From Prevotella sp. (lineage in GTDB: Bacteria > Bacteroidota > Bacteroidia > Bacteroidales > Bacteroidaceae): DNA of 64,000 nt. Positions 51,769 to 59,636 of this stretch are shown in pieces (positions within the stretch are counted from its first letter, which is position 1; the number at the start of each line of letters is the position of its first letter). The translations under genes and the position numbers were made by a program. The stretch lies in the NCBI GenBank assembly GCA_020026195.1, contig JAHHQW010000004.1:1-64000 (forward strand), in the 5' to 3' direction. Under the pieces are notes generated by a model that did no database searches, had not been told where the DNA came from, and saw only the letters and a list, made by a program, of their open reading frames with translations.

Positions 51769-53066
51769 ACTTTAAACTTTTTCAGATATTCGTAACCAAT
51801 GCGACATCTAAGACAGTTCTTTGTGTCGCAGTATTCTTTCTTTAACTGTATCAGCGCCTGACTGTCTCCGGCGCATTTTATTTCCAGACCGCACATTCGC
51901 CACATACGTGTTATGTAGTTGTTTTCGGCCTTTAGTCCCTCAAGTATGTTGAGAGCTCTTTCACAGAGACTTTCATCTCCGCGATGTCTGCCGTATGCAA
52001 ACATTATTGGAACAGCAGTGTTGATTATCAGAAGATTAAGCGATGTGTCAGACAGACTTTTGGTAGTCTTGCAGCTTGTACTTCCGAATGTGTAATGAGT
52101 TTCCCAGTAAGGAGTGACGTCTGTTTCAAGAACCTGTTTCAGTTCGTCGGCACTGCTGCATTCTATTATGTCTGCAAGGTCGGCCTTGCGCGAGCAGTAA
52201 AGGTTTGCAATCTGCGAAATCCTTATGTGAGGAAAGTTCTGCGGGCGGAGTCTTAGAAACTTCCATAGGTTTCTGTCCATAGGTTTAAGCCCGTATTTAT
52301 TAGCAAGGAAATGGTATTCGTTCTTTAGTTTTTCAAAATATCCTTCCTTAACGGCATTTTCTAAATAAATAGGTTGTACGGCCTCTTCCGTAAGCAGTCC
52401 GGCCTGTCCCATGAGCATGGCTTCTATCTGTATAATATTGTCTCGCTGGTGTGCCGCGCAGTTGAGTGGAATCTTTGAAGCCAGCATCTCAAAAGCATCA
52501 CCGTTTATTCCGAAACCATAATTACGTGTCAGAGTCATGAAGTAAGCCTTTTCCCACGAACCGTCAGACATCTTTACTCTTTTAAGAATGTCGTTGGTCT
52601 TTCTCTCAAGACGTTCTGCAACAAGCGAACTCAGCCAGAAATGAATGTCGATGATAGGAATCTGTGGAATTATTGCATAACATGGCGGATACTTGTCTTC
52701 TTCTAAAAGATGATGGTAGTTAGAGTAAATTTCTTCAGGAATGTGCAGTTCCATCTGTGGCAGACTGCGTCCCGACTGTGTTATTACGTCAGTGTCTGCA
52801 TCATCAGTTACGTGCAGTATTACATTGTTATAAGCCTCGTCCTTGTCATGTCCGTGAACATACCATTCTGACGACTTCATGTGAATCTCGACGTTTCCCA
52901 CCCATACGGTGTCGTCTATCTTAATTTTTGCATTGAAGAAATCAGGACCAGAATCATTGTTCTGTAATCCGACATCGATTATTTCAACGTTTTTCCCGTC
53001 TGTAGTGCTTAATGCATGTAACGGAAAAAGCTTATGTTTCCAAACGTATTGTAAAAGTTTTTCCAT
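51765..53066 (-). CDS. DUF2851 family protein
   Basis: 433 residues, starting MEKLLQYVWKHKLFPLHALST. The conserved NDSGPDFFNAKIKIDDTVWVGNVEIHMKSSEWYVHGHDKDEAYNNVILHV block is the hallmark of DUF2851, a family nearly confined to Bacteroidetes and of unknown function. The Asp/Glu/Lys pattern of GPDFxxAxI, NVEIH and SxW is reminiscent of a PD-(D/E)xK-like core, which is inference only. A C-terminal Cys cluster (CDTKNCLRCRIGYEYL) could bind a metal. It always seems to pair with DNA or thioesterase genes in this kind of run; here it is coupled to the thioesterase and dprA. Confidence 0.85.
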   Translation of the reverse strand: MEKLLQYVWKHKLFPLHALSTTDGKNVEIIDVGLQNNDSGPDFFNAKIKIDDTVWVGNVEIHMKSSEWYVHGHDKDEAYNNVILHVTDDADTDVITQSGRSLPQMELHIPEEIYSNYHHLLEEDKYPPCYAIIPQIPIIDIHFWLSSLVAERLERKTNDILKRVKMSDGSWEKAYFMTLTRNYGFGINGDAFEMLASKIPLNCAAHQRDNIIQIEAMLMGQAGLLTEEAVQPIYLENAVKEGYFEKLKNEYHFLANKYGLKPMDRNLWKFLRLRPQNFPHIRISQIANLYCSRKADLADIIECSSADELKQVLETDVTPYWETHYTFGSTSCKTTKSLSDTSLNLLIINTAVPIMFAYGRHRGDESLCERALNILEGLKAENNYITRMWRMCGLEIKCAGDSQALIQLKKEYCDTKNCLRCRIGYEYLKKFKV

Positions 53067-53103
53067 TAATCATTTAAGATATCCGTATGGGAAGATGGTG
53101 CGG

Positions 53104-53871
53104 TTACAGTCTGTAAATCACACCAAGAGAGCCAAATATCGGATATAGGGTAGGGTCTATGGTCTTGAAATCGCTGTGATGGATTCCGCTGAGACCCCAG
53201 TTTATTTCGGCATACGCACCCCACAGGTTCGTAAACTGCCAGTCGGCACCTGCCGAAAAACCATACTGTATGCGGCGCATGTGGTCGGAAAAGTCGAACA
53301 CACCGTGAGCTCCGTCCTTTCCGCCCATCTCTACTTTCGGACCTGTAGGACGATCAACTCTCAGATGACCGTTGTAAACGTATCCGCTGAATTCCTTTGA
53401 CAGAAGAACAGACACGTACGGACCTGCATGAAGCTGGAAGTTTTTGCTTATGTCGTATGTAGCCATAACAGGCAGCGTTATCATAAACTGCTTTACCTTG
53501 CACACGTTATGGCCGGTATATGTACCAGAAAGAGACTGACCGCCCATGACGATATCTACATAGTAGTTCTTTACTCTTGCATCTACCTCCATGTCCTTGT
53601 ATTCGAATCGGAAACCTGACATCAGTCCCCATCGTCCTTCAAGTTTATGCTTGCCGTTGATAGATATTATGACATTGGGCTGAAGCGTGTATTTGTGCAG
53701 TCCGCGGATTGTCGCAGGCATATTTATCGGAGCTGTACCGCCGATGTTATAACCTAAACGCACGTCATACTTAACGCTGTCCTTATAAAGTTTTATCTTT
53801 CCTGCTGCCGGGATACAAATCAGCATCATGAGCAGCATGGCAAATATATTTCTTATTTTCTGAGTTTTCAT
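53104..53871 (-). CDS. Outer-membrane beta-barrel protein (PorT/OmpW-like size class)
   Basis: 255 residues with a signal peptide (MKTQKIRNIFAMLLMMLICIPAAG). About eight amphipathic strands follow (GLMSGFRFEYKDMEVDARV; FQLHAGPYVSVLLSKEFSG; YGFSAGADWQFTNLWGAYAEINWGLSGI), ending SLGVIYRL, a typical barrel C-terminus. The start at 53871 overlaps the TGA of the upstream PCMD gene (ATGA), which supports it over an ATG 9 bp upstream. The pair is therefore translationally coupled. Its function is unknown. Confidence 0.75.
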   Translation of the reverse strand: MKTQKIRNIFAMLLMMLICIPAAGKIKLYKDSVKYDVRLGYNIGGTAPINMPATIRGLHKYTLQPNVIISINGKHKLEGRWGLMSGFRFEYKDMEVDARVKNYYVDIVMGGQSLSGTYTGHNVCKVKQFMITLPVMATYDISKNFQLHAGPYVSVLLSKEFSGYVYNGHLRVDRPTGPKVEMGGKDGAHGVFDFSDHMRRIQYGFSAGADWQFTNLWGAYAEINWGLSGIHHSDFKTIDPTLYPIFGSLGVIYRL

Positions 53872-55019
53872 TGTGCACATATAACTTTTACTTTATCAAC
53901 CATAAGAGTACTTCCGATGGCTCCTTCAAATAAGTCGCCCATATAGCTTGATGAGAACACGAGTGTAAAGCTGTATCCCTTGTTAAGCAGAATTTCTTCG
54001 TCTATCTCCTTATAGTAATCGTATGTAATCTCGAACGGAGTCCATTCCTCAGTAAGGTTAATGTCACGCATGTCAGCATAGGCTACTATATACTTGCTGT
54101 CCTTAATGTCGTGACCGTTAAGTACTACGTCGTTGCCGTTTTCATCTTTGTTGCGGTACATCACCGAATAAATGGCGGCATGATCTTTCTTGTCAGAAAT
54201 TACATTTAGATGTTTGTCCTTATATACATCTCCCGGTCTGTACTTATAGTATCCAGTGAATTTAATAGGCTTCTTATCAAACTTAACGCCAAATGTAGTT
54301 GCTTTTCTTCCGTCAGAAAGTGCCGGACCAACATCGAATTTTCCTAAGAACAGGTTACCGGCTGCTATAGGCATGCCTACCGATTCGCCAAGTTTGCCGG
54401 TGCTTCTTGTCTCAAGTTTTACGCATGCACCGTCAAGACCGCCGTCGCTGATGGCAACACTGGGGTATTCTTCAGGTTTTGCGTTGCTATGACTTAGTTT
54501 GAATCCTGCATTTCCGCTCGACCATGCATATTTCAGTTCGTCTGTGTCGTATTTGTTAATCCATATATAGTAGGAATTATTCTTTATTTCATAGTCTTCG
54601 AAATCAAAGCACAGTGTGTCTTTAGATGTCTTTGATGTTGTATTGAACGATACCATGTATGTTCTGTGATAATTCCCGTCTTCTGAAACAAGGTTATACT
54701 TTACAGGACCATTGCTGAAGTCGTGTACGGAACCATTCTCCGGTGTGATTTTTGCACCAGGAGTTATCGTAAAGATAGGAGCCATTGCCGTAACGTCTGC
54801 ACCGGGGCGTATCCAGAATTTTATTTCGTTTACATCCGACGGAATTACTAATAAAGTATCGTTTGCATCATAGAATAAAGATTGTGGATTGTCGGTATGA
54901 ATGCGTGCTGTCTCTATGTCACACTCCTGGTTGAGTGGCTCTTCCTTAAAACAAGAGGACAAAAGTGCTGTAAATGAGAAGCACAGCATGATAAATTTTA
55001 TTGCGTTAAATATGCGCAT
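53868..55019 (-). CDS. PCMD-domain lipoprotein
   Basis: 383 residues with a lipobox at Cys23 (FSFTALLSSCFKEEP). An N-terminal Ig-like region (about 30-130, with DTLLVIPSDVNEIKFWIRPGAD and TPENGSVHDFSNGPVKYNL) is followed by the PCMD (putative carbohydrate metabolism) domain (about 140-383). The latter has the CFDFEDYE opening, GLDGACVKLETRSTG, KFTGYYKYRPGD and the terminal TLMVDKVKVIC. This is a Bacteroidetes surface lipoprotein type, predicted to bind glycans. The start at 55019 is preferred because a -7 box overlaps the further-upstream ATG at 55049. Confidence 0.82.
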   Translation of the reverse strand: MRIFNAIKFIMLCFSFTALLSSCFKEEPLNQECDIETARIHTDNPQSLFYDANDTLLVIPSDVNEIKFWIRPGADVTAMAPIFTITPGAKITPENGSVHDFSNGPVKYNLVSEDGNYHRTYMVSFNTTSKTSKDTLCFDFEDYEIKNNSYYIWINKYDTDELKYAWSSGNAGFKLSHSNAKPEEYPSVAISDGGLDGACVKLETRSTGKLGESVGMPIAAGNLFLGKFDVGPALSDGRKATTFGVKFDKKPIKFTGYYKYRPGDVYKDKHLNVISDKKDHAAIYSVMYRNKDENGNDVVLNGHDIKDSKYIVAYADMRDINLTEEWTPFEITYDYYKEIDEEILLNKGYSFTLVFSSSYMGDLFEGAIGSTLMVDKVKVICAQ

Positions 55020-55046
55020 AAGTTCAATTTTTATATTTTTATCTCG

Positions 55047-55078
55047 CAAAGATAGAGCAAAAACTTCTTTTTTCCAAA
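55047..55078 (-). promoter_or_regulatory. Promoter for the PCMD lipoprotein and barrel genes
   Basis: Minus strand: TTTG (55075-55078), 20 bp, TATCTTTG (55047-55054). Confidence 0.65.
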
Positions 55079-55208
55079 CATAATAGGCATGTAATACATA
55101 AATATACTGAAAATGTAGTTATATATTTAATTTACAGGGCTTATCTTATATTTTTACTACAGCATACATTTTCTTTACATACACACTGATTATTTGCCTA
55201 AAAAGCTA

Positions 55209-55216
55209 TACTTTTG
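55209..55216 (+). promoter_or_regulatory. -7 element for dusB
   Basis: TACTTTTG, 19 bp before the ATG at 55236. It lies within an in-frame extension starting at 55194, which it argues against. Confidence 0.5.
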
Positions 55217-55235
55217 CATCATCACAGAAGTTTTT

Positions 55236-56216
55236 ATGAAAATAGGAAATATAGAATTCGACAAATATCCGGTATTCCTTGCTCCGATGGAAGATGTCAC
55301 CGACATCGGATTCCGTCTGTTATGTAAACGTTATGGTGCGTCCATGGTGTATACAGAGTTTGTGAGTGCAGAAGCTCTGGTAAGATCAATAAAGAGCACC
55401 ATGACAAAACTTACAATTTCAGAGGACGAACGTCCTGTAGGCATACAGATATATGGCCGCGATGCTGATGCTATGGTGGAGGCAGCGAAGATTGTGGAAG
55501 AGGCTCATCCAGACATAATAGATCTAAACTTTGGATGTCCCGTCAAAAAGGTTGCAGGCAAGGGCGCTGGTGCCGGAATGCTTAAGAACATACCTCTCAT
55601 GCTTGACATAACGCGTCGTGTCGTGGATGCCGTAAAGGCCCCCGTAACAGTAAAGACACGTCTCGGATGGGATAATAACAATCTGATTATCACAGATCTT
55701 GCCGAGCAGTTACAAGACTGTGGCATACAGGCTCTTACCATTCATGGAAGAACACGTGCGCAGATGTACACAGGTGATGCTGACTGGACTCTCATTGGCG
55801 AAGTTAAGAAGAATCCGAGAATTCATATTCCAATAATAGGTAATGGCGACATTACATCACCAGAACAGACAAAGGAAGCGTTTGAGAAATATGGTGTTGA
55901 TGCCGTAATGATAGGACGCGCTACTTTTGGTCGTCCGTGGATATTCAAGGAAATAAGAGATTATCTGGATGGAAAACCCGTGGACGAGACTCTTGACTTT
56001 AATAAAAAACTTGACATTCTCGAAGAACAGCTGCGCATTAATGTTGAACGAATTGACGAGTATCGCGGTATAATACATACGCGCAGACATCTTGCTGCAA
56101 CTCCTCTGTTTAAAGGTATTCCAGACTTCCGTCAGACTCGTATTGCAATGTTGAGAGCAGGAAAGATGGATGAACTTATGGATATATTAGAAGACGTGAG
56201 AAAAAGACTCGGATAA
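55236..56216 (+). CDS. dusB: tRNA-dihydrouridine synthase (DusB type)
   Basis: FMN enzyme reducing uridines in the tRNA D-loop. About 326 residues beginning MKIGNIEFDKYPVFLAPMEDVTDIGFR. The catalytic Cys is in IDLNFGCPVKKVAGKGAGAG, and flavin-barrel motifs VKTRLGWD, LTIHGRTRAQMYTGDADW and IIGNGDI are present. The C-terminal helical domain with EYRGIIHTRRHLAATPLFKGI is typical of DusB. It is monocistronic, with a strong shared terminator. Confidence 0.93.
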   Translation: MKIGNIEFDKYPVFLAPMEDVTDIGFRLLCKRYGASMVYTEFVSAEALVRSIKSTMTKLTISEDERPVGIQIYGRDADAMVEAAKIVEEAHPDIIDLNFGCPVKKVAGKGAGAGMLKNIPLMLDITRRVVDAVKAPVTVKTRLGWDNNNLIITDLAEQLQDCGIQALTIHGRTRAQMYTGDADWTLIGEVKKNPRIHIPIIGNGDITSPEQTKEAFEKYGVDAVMIGRATFGRPWIFKEIRDYLDGKPVDETLDFNKKLDILEEQLRINVERIDEYRGIIHTRRHLAATPLFKGIPDFRQTRIAMLRAGKMDELMDILEDVRKRLG

Positions 56217-56262
56217 CTTATATTCTATAGTAAAGCAAGATAAAAAGTATTACTAAAATATG

Positions 56263-56306
56263 AAAGCGGACAGTTTAAGAACATTCTTTTACTGTCCGCT
56301 TTTTTA
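56263..56306 (+). terminator. Terminator after dusB (probably bidirectional)
   Basis: 12-bp perfect stem AAAGCGGACAGT / ACTGTCCGCTTT (56263-56274 / 56291-56302), then TTTT. The minus side has a short T run, so it may also serve the sirtuin gene ending at 56317. Confidence 0.8.
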
Positions 56307-56316
56307 TTGACTGCTT

Positions 56317-57021
56317 TTACTTTAATTTGTCAAGACGTTTTACAAGTTCCTCCATACCTTCTGAAGCACCCATTACAAGTTGTTCTATGTTTCCAGCTGC
56401 GTGCGAAGATACAGGCTTGGGGTCGATAAGAAATATAGGTTTCCCCTTTGGAACATATCTTACCAGTCCCGCAGCAGGATAAACATTCAGCGATGTTCCT
56501 ATGATGACAAAGATGTCAGCAGTCATAGTCTCTTCGATTGCAGGTTCTATCTGTGGAACACTTTCACCGAAGAACACAATGAACGGACGTCTAAGTGAAC
56601 CGTCGTCAGCCTTTTCTCCTGGTTTCACTTCTAAGTCGTCTTCGCTTAAAGTCTTAATGTAACGAGGATCGTATGCATCGTTGCTCGAACATGTTTTCAT
56701 TAGTTCGCCATGAAGATGAATAACCTTGCTGCTGCCGGCTCTTTCATGAAGGTTGTCTACATTCTGTGTCACCACTACAACATTAAAATCCTTTTCCAAT
56801 GAAGCAACAAGTTCGTGTCCTCTGTTAGGTTTTGCCTTGACCAACTTCTTGCGCAGCATATTGTAGAAATTATTTACCAATACAGGATCTTTAAGCCAGC
56901 CCTCATGAGAAGCCACCTGTTCTACGGGATACTGTTCCCACAGTCCTCCTGAGTCACGGAATGTAGTCATCCCGCTTTCGGCAGACATGCCTGCGCCGGT
57001 TAAAACCACTAATTTTTTCAT
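56317..57021 (-). CDS. Sir2-family NAD-dependent deacylase (zinc-site-less)
   Basis: 234 residues beginning MKKLVVLTGAGMSAESGM. NAD-binding GAGMSAESGMTTFRDSGGLWE, TQNVDNLHERAGS and the catalytic His in VIHLHGELMK are intact. The four zinc-binding Cys of CobB are not: only one Cys (KTCSSND) is seen, and the second pair is replaced by DDGSLRRPFIVFFGE. The segment FYNMLRKKL replaces the YxxR acyl-pocket motif of desuccinylases. It could be a deacetylase/deacylase or a mono-ADP-ribosylating form. The start at 57021 matches the family; a longer frame to 57123 lacks support. Confidence 0.85.
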   Translation of the reverse strand: MKKLVVLTGAGMSAESGMTTFRDSGGLWEQYPVEQVASHEGWLKDPVLVNNFYNMLRKKLVKAKPNRGHELVASLEKDFNVVVVTQNVDNLHERAGSSKVIHLHGELMKTCSSNDAYDPRYIKTLSEDDLEVKPGEKADDGSLRRPFIVFFGESVPQIEPAIEETMTADIFVIIGTSLNVYPAAGLVRYVPKGKPIFLIDPKPVSSHAAGNIEQLVMGASEGMEELVKRLDKLK

Positions 57022-57049
57022 AGCCAATGATATTTGTATTAACAATATA

Positions 57050-57057
57050 CAAAAATA
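57050..57057 (-). promoter_or_regulatory. -7 element for the sirtuin gene
   Basis: Minus-strand TATTTTTG, 28 bp before the start; the -33 box is unclear. Confidence 0.45.
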
Positions 57058-57100
57058 ACGTTTTTTCGTCAATAAACCGAATATAATGAGAAAAAACATA

Positions 57101-57108
57101 TATCTTTG
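57101..57108 (+). promoter_or_regulatory. -7 element for the FKBP array
   Basis: TATCTTTG, 54 bp before the first FKBP gene. No terminator is seen from here to the right edge, so the whole array and the Lrp gene may be one transcript. Confidence 0.55.
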
Positions 57109-57162
57109 CAACGTATCTATCAAAAAACAGAATAATTTTAATCAAAAAGAAATCATAAAGTA

Positions 57163-57768
57163 ATGGATAAATTAAGTTACGCTTTGGGATTAGGCATCGG
57201 AACTCAGCTTAATCAGATGGGTGCAAATGACATCAATGTGGACGATTTTGCGCTGGCCATTAAGGACGTATTAGCAGGTAAGGAATTGAAAGTGACAGAA
57301 GCAGAGGCTCAGACTCTTGTTCAGAACTTTTTCATGGAACAGGAGAGCAAGCAGCGTGCTGAAATGGCAGAAAAGGGCAAGGAAGCTCGTGAAGCAGGAG
57401 AAAAATATCTTGCAGAAAATGCAAAGAAAGAAGGCGTTGTCGTTCTTCCCAGCGGACTCCAGTATTTAGTGTTGAAAGAAGGAACAGGTAAGAAGCCTGC
57501 TGCAACAGACAGCGTAAAATGTCACTACGAGGGTATGCTTACAGACGGAACTCTCTTTGACAGCAGTTTACAGCGTGGCGAGCCTGCAACATTTGCTCTC
57601 AACCAGGTAATAAAGGGATGGACAGAAGGTCTGCAGCTTATGAAGGAAGGTGCTAAGTATCGTTTCTTCATTCCTTATCAGCTCGGATATGGAGAACACG
57701 GTGCAGGAGCAGCAATTCCTCCTTATGCAGCTCTCGTATTCGATGTAGAACTCTTAGAAGTTAAATAA
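57163..57768 (+). CDS. FKBP-type peptidyl-prolyl isomerase, array member 1 (cytoplasmic, FklB/Mip-like)
   Basis: 201 residues without a signal peptide. The N-terminal Mip-like dimerisation region (DKLSYALGLGIGTQLNQMG; about 1-70) is joined by a long helix to an FKBP domain (about 90-201). All active-site residues are present: CHYEGML, TLFDSS, NQVIKGWTEGLQLM, YGEHGAGAAIPPYAALVFDVEL. It should be an active proline isomerase/chaperone in the cytoplasm. First of five adjacent FKBP genes, 13 bp before member 2. Confidence 0.9.
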   Translation: MDKLSYALGLGIGTQLNQMGANDINVDDFALAIKDVLAGKELKVTEAEAQTLVQNFFMEQESKQRAEMAEKGKEAREAGEKYLAENAKKEGVVVLPSGLQYLVLKEGTGKKPAATDSVKCHYEGMLTDGTLFDSSLQRGEPATFALNQVIKGWTEGLQLMKEGAKYRFFIPYQLGYGEHGAGAAIPPYAALVFDVELLEVK

Positions 57769-57781
57769 CAAAATAAATATT

Positions 57782-58750
57782 ATGAAAAGACTTAAGGTTC
57801 TTGCTATAGCAGCTGCAGTGGCTCTCACATTTGCAGGATGCAATGGCGGCAGTAAGGATAAAAACGGAATAGAAAATTCTGATAGCGAAACATTCGACAA
57901 GAACGGACAGGCAGAGGCTTTACAGTGTAATGATTCTGTATGCATGGCAATGGGCTACAACATTGGTATGCAATTTAAGTCGATGGGTATAAAAGACATC
58001 AATACCAAGGAGTATCTTTTAGGTATCAAAGATGCTGTTGATGGTAAAGATCTCAAGGTAAAGCCCGATGAAGCACAGAAATTCATGTACTCCATCATGT
58101 CTGAATTGCAGAAAGACGCTAAGAAGAGTCTTAAGGACAGCGAGCTTGATAAGTTCTGTTATATAATGGGTTCGCAGATGGGTATCAATTTCAAGAGAAT
58201 GGGACTCGTAAGAGTAGATTTTGAAAAGATAACATCAACGATAAAGAATGTAGTATCTGGTAAGGATGCAGGCATCAAACCCGAAGAGACAACAAGAGTT
58301 CTTGATACTTTCTTCAAGGATTTCGCTGAAAAGCAGCGTAAGATAATGGAAGAGAAAGGCAAGATTGCAAAAGTTGAGGGTGAGAAGTTCTTGAAAGAGA
58401 ATGCAAAGAAAGATGGCGTAGTTACATTGCCCAGCGGTCTTCAGTACACTGTTCTGAAAGAAGGTAGCGGTAAGAAACCTACAGCCGAAGACGTCGTTAT
58501 ATGCCATTATACAGGAAAACTTACAGACGGAACTGTATTCGACAGCAGTGTTAAACGTAACGAACCCGCTACATTTGGTGTAAGTCAGGTAATAAAGGGA
58601 TGGACAGAAGGTCTTCAGCTCATGAAAGTAGGAGCTAAGTATCGTTTCTTTATTCCTTATCAGTTAGCATATGGCGAGACTGGTGCAGGAAACGACATTC
58701 CTCCTTACTCAGTGCTTATATTTGATGTCGAACTTATTGAGATAAAGTAA
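57782..58750 (+). CDS. FKBP-type PPIase lipoprotein, array member 2 (duplicated N-domain)
   Basis: 322 residues. Lipobox at Cys20 (ALTFAGCNGGSK). The Mip-like N-terminal segment occurs twice: MAMGYNIGMQFKSMGIKDIN (about 59-78) and YIMGSQMGINFKRMGLVRVD (about 128-147), each followed by the GK(D)xxxKPxE(A/T) turn. The FKBP domain (about 215-322) has an intact site: CHYTGKL, TVFDSS, SQVIKGWTEGLQLM, YGETGAGNDIPPYSVLIFDVEL. It is nearly the same as member 1 in the FKBP domain but tethered outside the cytoplasm. Confidence 0.9.
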   Translation: MKRLKVLAIAAAVALTFAGCNGGSKDKNGIENSDSETFDKNGQAEALQCNDSVCMAMGYNIGMQFKSMGIKDINTKEYLLGIKDAVDGKDLKVKPDEAQKFMYSIMSELQKDAKKSLKDSELDKFCYIMGSQMGINFKRMGLVRVDFEKITSTIKNVVSGKDAGIKPEETTRVLDTFFKDFAEKQRKIMEEKGKIAKVEGEKFLKENAKKDGVVTLPSGLQYTVLKEGSGKKPTAEDVVICHYTGKLTDGTVFDSSVKRNEPATFGVSQVIKGWTEGLQLMKVGAKYRFFIPYQLAYGETGAGNDIPPYSVLIFDVELIEIK

Positions 58751-58767
58751 TTTAAATATAAATAGTA

Positions 58768-59628
58768 ATGAAAAAATTATCAATTGCTGCTGTAGCTTTT
58801 GCAGCACTTTCATTTACAGCTTGTAATCATGTACCTCAGGCAGACATGAATAATTCTGCAGACTCATTGAGTTACATGAGTGGATTCCAGCAGGGAAGTT
58901 ATATCTCACAGAATCTTCAGAGAATAGGTGTTGATTCTTCTAACGTTGACCAGTTCATCAAGGGTATGTTAGACGGATACAAACATGCAGAAGATAAGAA
59001 CAAGCAGATTTACATGGAAGGTATGAAGTTTGGTGTTCAGTGCGCTAACGGACTGATGCCTTACTTGAATCAGAATGTTTATGGAGCAGACTCAACAAAG
59101 ACATTGTCAGAAGAAAATGTAATGGCAGGTCTTATCCAGGGTCTTCAGGAGAAGAATCCTGAAATGAAGCGTCTTCAGATAGACTCTATCGTTTCTGTTC
59201 TCAGAACAGCCGTAAAGGAAGAAACATTTGCTTCTAACAGAAAGGCTGGAGAAGAATATATGAAGGCAAACGCTCAGAAAGAAGGAGTAAAGACTACACA
59301 GAGCGGACTTCAGTATAAAGTTATCAAGCAGGGTAACGGTGCCGTACCTTCTGAGAATTCAAAAGTAAAACTCAGTTTCACTGCAAGACTTATTAATGGA
59401 GAGACAGTAGAAAGCTTCAAGGCTGATTCTATCGACTTCCCCGTAAACCGTTCATTCAACGAAGGTTTCAAGGAAGCTCTTACAATGATGCCTGTTGGTT
59501 CTAAGTGGGAAGTAACAATTCCTCAGAATCTTGCTTTCGGTGACGAAGCTGTTGGCAACATCAAGCCTTTCTCAGCACTTATATTCGACATCGAACTTAT
59601 TTCTATTAAAGCAGAAGATAAGAAGTAA
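58768..59628 (+). CDS. FKBP-like lipoprotein, array member 3 (active site partly lost)
   Basis: 286 residues. Lipobox at Cys19 (LSFTACNHVPQ). The N-domain starts LSYMSGFQQGSYISQNLQRIG. The FKBP domain is divergent: the HY position is SF (KLSFTARL), FDSS is ESFKAD, VIKGW is SFNEGFKE, but the C-terminal strand FSALIFDIELISI remains. The residues that bind proline and FK506 are mostly missing, so isomerase activity is doubtful, though a holdase or partner role is possible. It lies 17 bp after member 2. Confidence 0.83.
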   Translation: MKKLSIAAVAFAALSFTACNHVPQADMNNSADSLSYMSGFQQGSYISQNLQRIGVDSSNVDQFIKGMLDGYKHAEDKNKQIYMEGMKFGVQCANGLMPYLNQNVYGADSTKTLSEENVMAGLIQGLQEKNPEMKRLQIDSIVSVLRTAVKEETFASNRKAGEEYMKANAQKEGVKTTQSGLQYKVIKQGNGAVPSENSKVKLSFTARLINGETVESFKADSIDFPVNRSFNEGFKEALTMMPVGSKWEVTIPQNLAFGDEAVGNIKPFSALIFDIELISIKAEDKK

Positions 59629-59636
59629 AGATCAGA

